From Okeania sp. SIO2B3 (GTDB lineage: Bacteria; Cyanobacteriota; Cyanobacteriia; Cyanobacteriales; Microcoleaceae): 64,000 nt of DNA. The stretch is from positions 1 through 64,000 of the forward strand of contig NZ_JAAHGH010000028.1 in the NCBI RefSeq assembly GCF_010672525.1. The letters run 5' to 3'. Under the pieces are notes generated by a model. The model was given only the letters and a program-made list of their open reading frames with translations, was not told the DNA's origin and searched no databases. Positions 51,931-60,044 of this stretch are shown here, piece after piece (position 1 is the first letter of the stretch; every line of letters starts with the position of its first letter). The position numbers and the translations under genes were made by a program.

Positions 51931-53223
51931 CTATTTCGGTCGAGATACAGAGGTGGGGAACATTTTCTTGAAACCAGTCCGGCGCTCTTGGGGTGAATTT
52001 GGAGTCATATAACCCCATAATGTTTCCCAATAGAAAAAAGATACTCCGGCAAAGTGGCGATCGCGTACTGCTTTTACTTGTTGTTGAATTTGCTCTATTT
52101 TCATGGGTGTTTTCATGGTCCCTGTGAGAATACCAATACTGAAAGGAATTTTACTTTTGGCCAATTTTACTTCTGGTTGTTCTAATTCTGCTAAAAATGA
52201 GGGTAAGTTATCTCGATACACCTGTAAAACAAACTCATCTACTATACCTCGCTTTATCCAAGTTGGCCAGTCTTGCAAATATAATTTATAAGCAAAGTCA
52301 TCAGGATTAGAAGACAAGGATACAATACAATTAGGTTTAACTGCTTTGACGGCTTTATAAAGTCTTTCCATTAAAGCAGTTATTTGATTTGCTCGCCATT
52401 GCATCCATTCTGGGTCTGTAAAATCTTCCGGAGGCATTTTACCCTGATGTTGTTCCCTGTAGAGGCGGACTGTAATTGGATCGTAGCCTAATTGTACTGG
52501 CATGGCAAAGCGGTCATCTATTTGAATGCCATCGACATCGTATTTTTTGACAACTTCTAATACTAGGTCGATAAAAAATTTTTGCACTTGGGGGTGAATG
52601 GGGTTAAGCCAAACATTATTGATAGAGAGGGACTGTTTTAGTGTTGTTAATAAGGACTGTTCATCTGATTCTGGGAGCAGGTCTTTCAGTTCTAATTCAA
52701 ATATATCTTCGGAAAAATTTCTATTTTTATCAAGACTGGTTGTCACCCAGTGGGGATGGCGTTTGACTAACAAAGAATTTATTGGTGCCATGAAACCATA
52801 TTCAAACCAAGGGATGACACGTAAACCTTGGCGGTGGGACTGTGTAAATATTTCTCTGAGTACATCCCGACCAAGACGAAATGTGGCAAGGGTAGGGTCT
52901 TGAGGTTGACCTGTGACTTTTCGAGCAAGGTCACTGGGATAAAATGTGTTACCTCTATTCCAGGTTACAGGATAAACAGTATTGAAGTTGAGTTGAGAAA
53001 GTTGACGGATGGCGCGGTTAATTCCCCAGGGAGCGAATAATACGGTACTACTAACATTAGTTATCCAGACTCCACGCACCTCTTTTTTTTCAGGTATAGC
53101 TTTTGCAGTGACTAAATTTGGCGAGCTTACTATTGCGTATAGGGAAATAGAAAGAAAAGCGATCGCTATTCCTATTCCTAGCCAGATTTTTAATTGTTTG
53201 AATTTATGATTAATTTTATTCAT
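51931..53223 (-). CDS. GHL10-type glycoside hydrolase
   Basis: A 430-aa exported or membrane-anchored protein. An N-terminal hydrophobic segment (LGIGIAIAFLSISLYAIV) is followed by the GHL10/DUF187 domain: EVRGVWITNVSSTVLFAPWG, LNFNTVYPVTWNRGNTFYPS, GLRVIPWFEYGFMAP, YDVDGIQIDDRFAMP and CIVSLSSNPDDFAYK. GHL10 enzymes are TIM-barrel hydrolases thought to act on extracellular or cell-wall glycans. Start 53223 (MNKINHKF) places the signal anchor properly; 53274 would add 17 residues before it. Monocistronic. Confidence 0.85.
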   Translation of the reverse strand: MNKINHKFKQLKIWLGIGIAIAFLSISLYAIVSSPNLVTAKAIPEKKEVRGVWITNVSSTVLFAPWGINRAIRQLSQLNFNTVYPVTWNRGNTFYPSDLARKVTGQPQDPTLATFRLGRDVLREIFTQSHRQGLRVIPWFEYGFMAPINSLLVKRHPHWVTTSLDKNRNFSEDIFELELKDLLPESDEQSLLTTLKQSLSINNVWLNPIHPQVQKFFIDLVLEVVKKYDVDGIQIDDRFAMPVQLGYDPITVRLYREQHQGKMPPEDFTDPEWMQWRANQITALMERLYKAVKAVKPNCIVSLSSNPDDFAYKLYLQDWPTWIKRGIVDEFVLQVYRDNLPSFLAELEQPEVKLAKSKIPFSIGILTGTMKTPMKIEQIQQQVKAVRDRHFAGVSFFYWETLWGYMTPNSPQERRTGFKKMFPTSVSRPK

Positions 53224-53278
53224 TATTAGGGAGTAGGAAGTAGGGGGCAATAATTTATGATTTCTGTACGACAATTAA

Positions 53279-53775
53279 TTTTATTTTTGATTATTGGATA
53301 TCTCTAATGGGAAAAATGGTGCGTGATACTCCACTTTGTTCCGCTCACACACCCTACTACTACTGTTTAACAATTAGTGAGTAGGGTGTCGTTAGCGACA
53401 GCGTAACGCACCTCTATCCCTATTGAGCATTTCCTCCAAAAGAGGGAGTAGGGAAAAAGAATTGATGAATAACAGTGGGATGATTGATTTTATTTTTGAT
53501 TATTGGATATCTCTAATGGGAAAAATGGTGCGTGATACTCCACTTCGTTCCGCTCACACACCCTACTACTGATATTTGAGTGAGTAGGGTGTCGTTAGCG
53601 ACAGCGTAACGCACCCCCTATTAGACATCTCCTCCAAAAAAGGGAGTAGGAAGTAGGGAGCAGGGAGAAAAAATTTATGAATAACAGTGGGATAATTTAT
53701 TTTATTTTTGATTATTGTCTAATGGGAAAAATGGTGCGTGATACTACTACTGTTTAACAATTAGTTAGTTGCTCA
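53279..53775 (+). repeat. Tandem repeat with a period of about 210 bp
   Basis: Two full units (53279-53487, 53488-53699) and a partial third (53700-53775). Each starts ttttatttttgattattgg, has gggaaaaatggtgcgtgata, and carries an inverted pair around gtagggtgtcgttagcgaca. Units are well conserved with small deletions. Confidence 0.75.
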
Positions 53776-53858
53776 TATCTCTAGCAAATAAATCTTTTTT
53801 TTAATGAGGTCCAAAGCCTCCCATTTTAAGGGGATAAAAAATATTCAATTAAGTATTT

Positions 53859-54134
53859 TCAAGCCTCCGGCTTTAGTCGGAGGTACTGGTAACTGATAAC
53901 TGATAACTGATAACTGATAACTGAAATGACCTTCTCAATACTCAGAAATTGTTTTAATTCACCGCGATTTATGGCTTCTTTCGTTCCTACAGCAAATCCC
54001 CCTAATAATTCTCCTGAAATAACACTATTAAGGCCGATTAAAGGAGTATTGTTAATAACTTCTACTGCATCAGATACATTACGTTTAAAAGCAGTATAAG
54101 CATTAGTATCTAATAAAATCGGTTTTATTTCCAT
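53859..54134 (-). CDS. Truncated PIN-domain (VapC-like) toxin
   Basis: A 91-aa frame. The first 70 residues are a PIN domain front half: ILLDTNAYTAFKRNVSDAVE (Asp9), NSVISGELLGGFAVGTKE (Glu43), REELK-like helix. The last 20 residues (VISYQLSVISYQYLRLKPEA) are a translation of GATAACT heptamers and a hairpin, so the second half of the domain, with its remaining acidic residues, has been replaced. It is unlikely to be an active RNase. It overlaps the upstream antitoxin gene by 10 bp in the usual order. Best read as a toxin pseudogene that still has an open frame. Confidence 0.65.
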   Translation of the reverse strand: MEIKPILLDTNAYTAFKRNVSDAVEVINNTPLIGLNSVISGELLGGFAVGTKEAINRGELKQFLSIEKVISVISYQLSVISYQYLRLKPEA

Positions 54135-54382
54135 AAATTTGTCTCAATTTTTCCAAAAGGCTGAGTATTCTCTAAAAATTCAATTTCATCAGTTGCTGTC
54201 CAAGTTCCAGCTAATTTATCCAGTTTATGAGTTGATTTTTTCTCTAAATCTGTAGGAGTAATCTCTTGTTTTTCTAACAACTTGAAAGCTGCATCAACTG
54301 CTTGTTGAATGTTAGTATATTTTCCCTGAGCAATTTGGGATTGAATAAATTTTTCTTGTTCTGGACTTAAAGTAATATTCAT
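54125..54382 (-). CDS. Antitoxin of a PIN toxin pair, ParD-like N-terminus
   Basis: An 85-aa protein: ITLSPEQEKFIQSQIAQGKY, TNIQQAVDAAFKLLEKQE, strongly similar to the ParD-like protein at 18479 in its first 40 residues, then a different C-terminus (LDKLAGTWTATDEIEFLENT). The shared front is the DNA-binding ribbon-helix-helix part, while the partner-binding tail is exchanged to suit a PIN toxin. Start AUG 54382, weak Shine-Dalgarno. The cognate toxin downstream is truncated, so this antitoxin is probably an orphan now. Confidence 0.75.
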   Translation of the reverse strand: MNITLSPEQEKFIQSQIAQGKYTNIQQAVDAAFKLLEKQEITPTDLEKKSTHKLDKLAGTWTATDEIEFLENTQPFGKIETNLWK

Positions 54383-54473
54383 AGTTACATTTCATAACTA
54401 ACTTAATATTATAATTCTACAATACCAATTTTCAAAAAGAATATGTTTGAATAATAAAAGTGATTAAAAGATT

Positions 54474-54678
54474 TTACCGAAAAATTGTGGTTTAAAGCCT
54501 CCCCTTTTAAGGGGATAATAAGCGGTCGTTTGCGGAGCAGTCCGTTAGGATGGGATGGCGAGGTCTCCTCGCCATATCCAATCGACCAAGAGAAGAAAAA
54601 TTTTCATCTCTTTGTCAATTCTCTTCTTTCAAGGAGAGGTAATTATTCATTATTCATTATTAATTATTAATTGTTGAA
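54474..54678 (+). repeat. GTTTAAAG-core interspersed repeat, long form
   Basis: Full ~200-bp copy: ttaccgaaaaattg, ggtttaaagcctcccc with CCCCTTTTAAGGGG, a GGCGAGG/CCTCGCC hairpin, catatccaatcgaccaagag, then aaggagaggtaattatt and ATTAATT heptamers. A MITE-4-like fragment (gtttgcggagcagtccg) interrupts it. Confidence 0.7.
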
Positions 54679-54806
54679 ATGAGATTTCCGCTGAAATTAC
54701 TGTAGAGTATATATACGATAATTGATAATTATAATAACAAATATTCGAGTCAAAAAATCCCGCGGTGTCACCTAAACGCACCGTCGGGAGTATGTCAAGA
54801 TCATCT

Positions 54807-56078
54807 CTATTGAACTAAAGTCGCGATCGCTCTTGCCAAAGCATCTACAGCTTCAGTAACTTCGGCAGCACTAACAATAAGTGGAGGCACAAAACGCAAT
54901 ACTTTCGGACCCGCAGGTACAATTAATAAACCCTCATTCATTGCAGCTTTGACTATATCGATAGAAGTCAACTCTACATCTGCATTTAACTCCATACCAT
55001 TAATCAAACCCCAACCACGTACTTCGGTAAACAGATCGGGATATTTAGTGGCAATAGCATTTAACCCTACTCGCAACTGTTCGCCTCTCTGCTGTACATT
55101 TGTCAACAAATTTTCCTGTTCCAAAGTTTGACAAACAGCGAGCGCTACTGAACAAACAAAAGGGTTTCCACCAAAGGTGCTAGCATGACTGCCTGGTTCA
55201 AAAACATCACAGTGAGATTTACATAACATTGCTCCGATGGGAATACCTCCACCTAACCCCTTAGCGGAAGTAAAAATATCTGGCTCAATGCCCAAATTTT
55301 CATATCCCCAAAGTTTGCCACTACGACCCATACCTACTTGTACTTCATCTAATATTAAGAGAATGCCTTTCTCGTCGCAAATTTCTCTAATTCTTTGAAA
55401 GTAAGCCACATCACCAGGGCGAACGCCACCTTCTCCCTGGAGTCCTTCTAGCATAATAGCTGCAACTTGTCGTTGGTCTTTGTCTAATTCAGCGATCGCA
55501 TTTTCTATAGCAGCAATATCATTGTAAGGCACATAATAAAATCCTGGCATTAAGGGGCTAAAACCTTTATGATACTTTGGTTGCCCCGTTGCGGTAATAG
55601 TTGCTAGAGTTCTTCCGTGGAAACTAGCATGAGCAGTCAAAATTATCGGATTTTCAATATCTAATTTTTCGTGAGCATATTTGCGGGCTAATTTTATTGC
55701 TCCTTCGTTAGCTTCTGCTCCAGAGTTACAGAAAAATGCTTTGTCCGCACAGGAATGCTCTGTCAACCATTGTGCCAATTCTCCCTGAACTGGGATATAG
55801 TATAGGTTAGATACATGATGTACTCGTTGAATTTGTTGCGAGACTGTTGCCATCATTACGGGGTGAGCATGACCAAGGGTACAGGTAGCAATTCCGGCCA
55901 CAAAATCTAGATATTCTTTTCCTTCAGTATCCCAAACACGACAACCTTCACCACGTTCGAGGGCAATGGGAAAACGCCCGTAGGTGTTCATTACAAAAGC
56001 GTTGAAGTTGTCAGCACTAAATGTTGTATATCCGCCTGTTGTTCCTAAAGACTGTTTGACTATTGTTTCAGGGGTCAT
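54807..56078 (-). CDS. argD: Acetylornithine aminotransferase
   Basis: A 423-aa class III PLP aminotransferase. Segments: RVWDTEGKEYLDFVAGIATC, CNSGAEANEGAIKLARKYA, GRTLATITATGQPKYHKGF, ILDEVQVGMGRSGKLWGYE, and the PLP lysine in FTSAKGLGGGIPIGAM. It converts N-acetylglutamate 5-semialdehyde to N-acetylornithine (and back) in arginine synthesis with glutamate as donor. Length is slightly above average because of about 25 extra N-terminal residues (TPETIVKQSLGTTGGY), common in cyanobacterial ArgD. No arg neighbours. Confidence 0.94.
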   Translation of the reverse strand: MTPETIVKQSLGTTGGYTTFSADNFNAFVMNTYGRFPIALERGEGCRVWDTEGKEYLDFVAGIATCTLGHAHPVMMATVSQQIQRVHHVSNLYYIPVQGELAQWLTEHSCADKAFFCNSGAEANEGAIKLARKYAHEKLDIENPIILTAHASFHGRTLATITATGQPKYHKGFSPLMPGFYYVPYNDIAAIENAIAELDKDQRQVAAIMLEGLQGEGGVRPGDVAYFQRIREICDEKGILLILDEVQVGMGRSGKLWGYENLGIEPDIFTSAKGLGGGIPIGAMLCKSHCDVFEPGSHASTFGGNPFVCSVALAVCQTLEQENLLTNVQQRGEQLRVGLNAIATKYPDLFTEVRGWGLINGMELNADVELTSIDIVKAAMNEGLLIVPAGPKVLRFVPPLIVSAAEVTEAVDALARAIATLVQ

Positions 56079-56162
56079 AAATCATAAATCCTCAAAATTA
56101 ACCTCAATATTAATTTGATTTCAAAAGAACATATAGAATTTGTAGGTTTTTTTTAATTTATA

Positions 56163-56264
56163 TAGCAGAAGAAAGAAGGAAGAAGGAAGAAGGAAGAAGG
56201 AAAAATCTTGCGTTGTTTGAGTTTTAAGCTTTTGATATGTCCGCGCCCTTTGCTTCGACTGTTA
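56163..56264 (-). mobile_element. MITE-2 copy 2
   Basis: A 102-bp element, inverted relative to 18033-18133, with ends TAGCAG and CTGTTA and TA on each side (56161-56162, 56265-56266). Shared interior: the GAAGGAA heptamer array and gttttaagcttttgat. Confidence 0.75.
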
Positions 56265-56266
56265 TA

Positions 56267-56970
56267 ATATGTTCTCTAAAGTTTTTCGCCGTATCAATTT
56301 TTATTGCTTTTGCCTTGTTTTTTTAGATTCTTTTAAACTTTCTTTTTTGAGCGGGGGAGTAGGCAGGGCTAATTCATTGTCGTAGCGAGAATATTCATAA
56401 GAAATACATTTACAGCAGTTTTCTAGTTGATGAGGTACAAAGTTTTATTGCTTTAGGCAACAGCTCCGGAAGGCAACAGCTCCGAAAGGGAATATAGAAA
56501 TAAATAGTCTTATAGCTGTACCTCACGCTTCCTCAAAAGTGCTGTAATTGTGCAAATATACAAATCTCCCCATCTCCCCAGGGCTAATTCATTGTCGTAG
56601 CGAGAATATTTACAACCCTATATTTTTTTGAGTTCCTATGCTTCCCCCTCTTCCCCCTCTCCCCCCCTCTTTCTTTTTTCTCTGGTGACAATAAATAGAC
56701 CCTGGGGGGAGTAGGGGAGTAGGGAGAGTAGCAAACAACAGTAAGTTTTTTTTCACCACCTAAAACCTACCACCTATTACCTTACCGAATAATTAAGGTT
56801 TAATACCAAATCTCACGCATTCTTGGTACATCTCCTTGAGAGTAGGGAGTAGAGATAAAATAGATAAGATATCTTGCTTTAATACCGAATAATCGTTACA
56901 AACATGATTAAACCATTATTATTACTTAATAACTGAAGTCCCATGGGAAATATAGTATTATTTTTGGGCA
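56267..56970. other. Repeat-rich intergenic DNA
   Basis: No gene. A block gggctaattcattgtcgtag plus cgagaatatt occurs twice (56368 and 56581), pyrimidine runs fill 56640-56690, and a block near 56522 (gctgtacctcac, aagtgctgtaa) is shared with about 25862. Confidence 0.45.
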
Positions 56971-57085
56971 TTGGTATAAAGCATCTCCTTTAAAGGAGAA
57001 AAAATAAAAAAAAATTACTTTTTGCGTCAATCCTATCCGTTTTCAAGGAGAGGTAATTATTAATTATTAATTATTAATTGTTGAA
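56971..57085 (+). repeat. GTTTAAAG-family repeat, short form
   Basis: ggtataaagcatctccttta with CTCCTTTAAAGGAG, caatcctatccgttttcaag, gagaggtaattattaatt and ttgttgaa. It lies just downstream of the secreted-protein gene. Confidence 0.6.
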
Positions 57086-57099
57086 CACCTACCATCTTC

Positions 57100-57561
57100 T
57101 TATTTCTTAACTTTTAATCCCGTCATAGTTTCAAGTTCTTGTCTGAACAATAAAGCATATCGACTAGGGATATCAACCAAGGTAACATTTTCATTATTTT
57201 GTGCATCCAAATAAACAATTGCTATTTGAATTCTAGCTTGTTTATCTATAGCACTAATTATTCCACCTACAGGAGAAAGAATACCTTTAGCAATACTTTT
57301 TCTGACTTGAGTTTTTGCATAATCTCCTGTAGAAAGTTCTGTAATTTGTTCTTTCTTTAAAGTAAAATTAGCATCTTGATATTCTTCTTTATCAAATTCT
57401 ATATCTAGGCGCTTACCCGAAATATCTATGTTGACTTTGCATTGATTTAACTCCCCATTATTATTATTTAAACAATGAGCACCATGAGTTCTAGCTAAGG
57501 CAATATTAGCTGGAAAAAATAATGAAGCAATAGAGACGAGAGTAATTAATTTTTTCTGCAT
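57100..57561 (-). CDS. Secreted protein of unknown function, paralogue B
   Basis: A 153-aa protein with a signal peptide (KKLITLVSIASLFFPANIAL, cleavage near ALA-RT). The mature part has HGAHCLNNNNGELNQCKV, TLKKEQITELSTGDYAKTQV, a short hydrophobic glycine-rich stretch (GILSPVGGIISAI) and QNNENVTLVDIPSRYALLF. Two cysteines near the mature N-terminus probably form a disulfide. The family is not recognised. It is 40 percent or so identical by eye to the gene just upstream (57683), so a duplicated pair on one transcript is likely. Confidence 0.68.
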   Translation of the reverse strand: MQKKLITLVSIASLFFPANIALARTHGAHCLNNNNGELNQCKVNIDISGKRLDIEFDKEEYQDANFTLKKEQITELSTGDYAKTQVRKSIAKGILSPVGGIISAIDKQARIQIAIVYLDAQNNENVTLVDIPSRYALLFRQELETMTGLKVKK

Positions 57562-57682
57562 AATTTTAGCCCTACTAATTAATAAAAGTCAGGAGTCAGG
57601 AGGAAAAAAGAAGGAAAAAAAGAAGAAAGTTTTTTGTCACGCTATTAGTTATGTAAGATTTTTTATTCTGCCTTCTGCTATA

Positions 57683-58150
57683 TTATTCAGAACTACGAAT
57701 TTGTAAACCAGTCAAAATTTCTAAATCGTTCATTAGAGGTTCGCTATGTTTTGTCGGAATATCAATCATAGTCACATTTTTATTGTTTTGATAATCTACA
57801 TATTCAATTGCTAACTGAGTCCTATCCTGTTTAGCAAACAGACCAACTAAAGCTCCCAAAGGACCGAGAACTAAACTAGCACCAATAGTTTCTTTTGCTC
57901 TTTTTTTAGCATATTCACCAGTTGAAATTTCAGTAATTTGATTACCTTTCAACTTCATATTAACATCTTGAAATTTTTCAGATTTAAAATTCATTTCTAG
58001 GCTATTATTTCGGCCTGATATAATAACTCTACACTGTTTCATTTCACCACTAATAATATTCAGGCAGTGAGCGCCATGTTCTCCGGCAAAAGCCTGGTTG
58101 TTACTCAAAACAACTGTAGCAATAGATATCAAAATAGCAATTTTTTTCAT
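57683..58150 (-). CDS. Secreted protein of unknown function, paralogue A
   Basis: A 155-aa exported protein: signal peptide KKIAILISIATVVLSNNQAF-A, then EHGAHCLNIISGEMKQCRVI, LKGNQITEISTGEYAKKRAK, a Gly-rich hydrophobic segment (GASLVLGPLGALVGLFA) and YQNNKNVTMIDIPTKHSEPL. It has the same organisation as paralogue B encoded 121 bp downstream. The Gly-rich segment could insert into or touch a membrane. No enzymatic motif. Confidence 0.68.
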   Translation of the reverse strand: MKKIAILISIATVVLSNNQAFAGEHGAHCLNIISGEMKQCRVIISGRNNSLEMNFKSEKFQDVNMKLKGNQITEISTGEYAKKRAKETIGASLVLGPLGALVGLFAKQDRTQLAIEYVDYQNNKNVTMIDIPTKHSEPLMNDLEILTGLQIRSSE

Positions 58151-58230
58151 ATCCTTAATGTAGTGAATTAATACTTAATCAGATTGACTAAAGCTTTTTA
58201 TATATTAGCTCTAATAAACTTACGCTATAT

Positions 58231-58445
58231 GTAAGCATTCAGCCGCCAGCTATCAGCTATCCTCCTATGGTCGGAACTGCCTCTTACAGAAGAGCTAACG
58301 TTAACAGCTATGAATTATTAACTAATGTTCGCACGCTCAGGAGGAATTAGTCTCCAAGGCAAATTTAAACTTATGAATAAATTGGTTGCCTTTAGCTAAC
58401 CTTACTAAGTACTGTACGTTTAAAATCTGTTTGCTGAATGCTTAC
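58231..58445 (+). mobile_element. MITE-4 copy with perfect 13-bp ends
   Basis: A 215-bp element with ends GTAAGCATTCAGC and GCTGAATGCTTAC. Flanking 8-bp repeats are CGCTATAT (58223-58230) and CACTATAT (58446-58453), one mismatch. Confidence 0.78.
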
Positions 58446-58836
58446 CACTATATTATATTCTCTAGATAATTAGTGTTGGATAATTAACAGTATCAAGGAT
58501 AAAAAAAATCTAAAGTTGATCTCGGTAAGTTTATGGCCAATTATATTAGTATCCCCAGACACTTTTTCCTTCTTGCTTCTTCAAATAACAATCCTAATAT
58601 CAAGTCTCATTAATTAGCCATAATCAAAATGTTTTCTATGATAAATCTCTCCCTATTCCCTAAATTTTGTATTGTGGGTATTCAAAGAGACATGATATAA
58701 ATCATTCCTAATATTGCTTCGATGTTTCCAATTCCCTTTTCCCTATATATTGTATGAAGTTTTACAAAAAATAAATATCTATAGTTGTAAATATCAAATA
58801 AAATAGTAAACGAAAAAATATACTAGCCAAAGCAAC
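58446..58836. other. Intergenic, mostly unique AT-rich DNA
   Basis: No open frame of note. It includes caagtctcattaattagcca, also seen near 51515. The promoter of the DoxX gene must lie here. Confidence 0.35.
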
Positions 58837-59229
58837 ATGAATAATTTACAACAGTGGACTTCACTCTTAGGCAGAATATTCCTCTCTGCAGTTTTTATCA
58901 AGTCAAGTATTGGTAAAATTTTCGATCCAGCAAGTGCTCAACAATATATGGCATCTGCTGGAATTCCTGGTTGGCTTTTATTTCCTACAATTGCTGTTTT
59001 ATTAATAGGTGGATTATCTGTTTTAGTAGGTTATAAAGCCCGGTATGGCGCACTTTTATTAATAGGATTTTTAATTCCAAGTAGCCTAATTTTCCACAAT
59101 CTTTTTGCAGATCCTTCCCAGGAAATTGCTTTTATGAAAAATCTTGGATTAATTGGAGGATTGTTAATGATTTATTCTTTTGGTCCGGGTTCAATTAGTT
59201 TTGATGAGAAAAATATTAATTATGATTAA
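58837..59229 (+). CDS. DoxX family membrane protein
   Basis: A 130-aa protein with four transmembrane helices: LLGRIFLSAVFIKSSIGKIF, GWLLFPTIAVLLIGGLSVLV, YGALLLIGFLIPSSLIFHNL, IGGLLMIYSFGPGSISFDE. The pattern of the first helix followed by SSxxKIxD and a second helix with GGLxVLxGYKAR is DoxX. Members range from thiosulfate:quinone oxidoreductase subunits to poorly defined redox membrane proteins; this short form is of unknown function. Single gene; the start ATG fits the helix boundary. Confidence 0.85.
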   Translation: MNNLQQWTSLLGRIFLSAVFIKSSIGKIFDPASAQQYMASAGIPGWLLFPTIAVLLIGGLSVLVGYKARYGALLLIGFLIPSSLIFHNLFADPSQEIAFMKNLGLIGGLLMIYSFGPGSISFDEKNINYD

Positions 59230-59486
59230 ATAAGGCAGAAGGCAGAAGGGAAAATTACTTATGGATAGTATCTGACATGGCACTTCGTGTCTTATAAACC
59301 CAAACAATTTTAAGCACTTCTATTAATGGTGGGATATTAAACCCGCTACAAAAAAATAATACTAAATTTATTGAGGAAAAAAGGAAAAAATAAACTTAAT
59401 AATTTCCTAGGTTTATACACAAATAGAGTATATATAGTTTTTTTCAAAACCAGTATGGAAATTGCTATATCAAAAGTTTAAAATTC
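59230..59486. other. Intergenic, partial copy of the 61-62 kb repeat
   Basis: Shares gacatggcacttcgtgtctt and the following caatttt/gggatattaaac pattern with the duplicated block at 61172-62065, in diverged form. Confidence 0.4.
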
Positions 59487-59721
59487 GTAAGCATTTCCTG
59501 CGGAATGCTGCGCAAACAGCTATTAGCTCTCAGCTATCATAAGGGGGTTTAAATGAATATAGACTGTTTCAAGCTTTGAGGCGTAAGTATAAATTATGGC
59601 TCAATTAGTAAAGTTTTTCTCTAAAACTAAAAGCAATAGCTGTTAACGCAGTTCCTCCGCAGGAGGCTGGCTGATAACGCAGTTCCGACCATAGGAGGCT
59701 AGCTGACGGCTGAATACTTAT
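59487..59721 (+). mobile_element. MITE-4 copy with perfect 8-bp target duplication
   Basis: A 235-bp element beginning GTAAGCATTTCC and ending GAATACTTAT (right end mutated). Direct repeats TAAAATTC at 59479-59486 and 59722-59729 fix its borders. Confidence 0.82.
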
Positions 59722-59759
59722 TAAAATTCAAACAAAGCCAAATTTTTCCTTCTTCTTTC

Positions 59760-59967
59760 TTACCGAATAATTAACTAATTAATAATTAAATAATTCTGGT
59801 TTAAAGCCTCCCCTTTTAAGAGGAAAAAAGCGGTCGAGGGGTGGATGGGTTTCCTAACCATATCCAATGGACCAAGAGAAGAAATAATATTTCCTTATAT
59901 TCAATTCCGTAACGGTTTTAACCAGAGGTAATTATCAATTATCCATTATCAATTATCCATTAATGAA
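59760..59967 (+). repeat. GTTTAAAG-core interspersed repeat, long form
   Basis: Nearly identical to the copy at 28075 in the second half (tccaatggaccaagagaag, ttccgtaacggttttaacc, ATTATCC heptamers). Followed by a TTCCTTC array to about 60013. Confidence 0.7.
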
Positions 59968-60044
59968 TTCTTCCTTCTTCCTTCTTCCTTCTTCCTTCTT
60001 CCCTCTTACTTCTTCTATAAATATCAATAAATTTGTTAGAAAAT

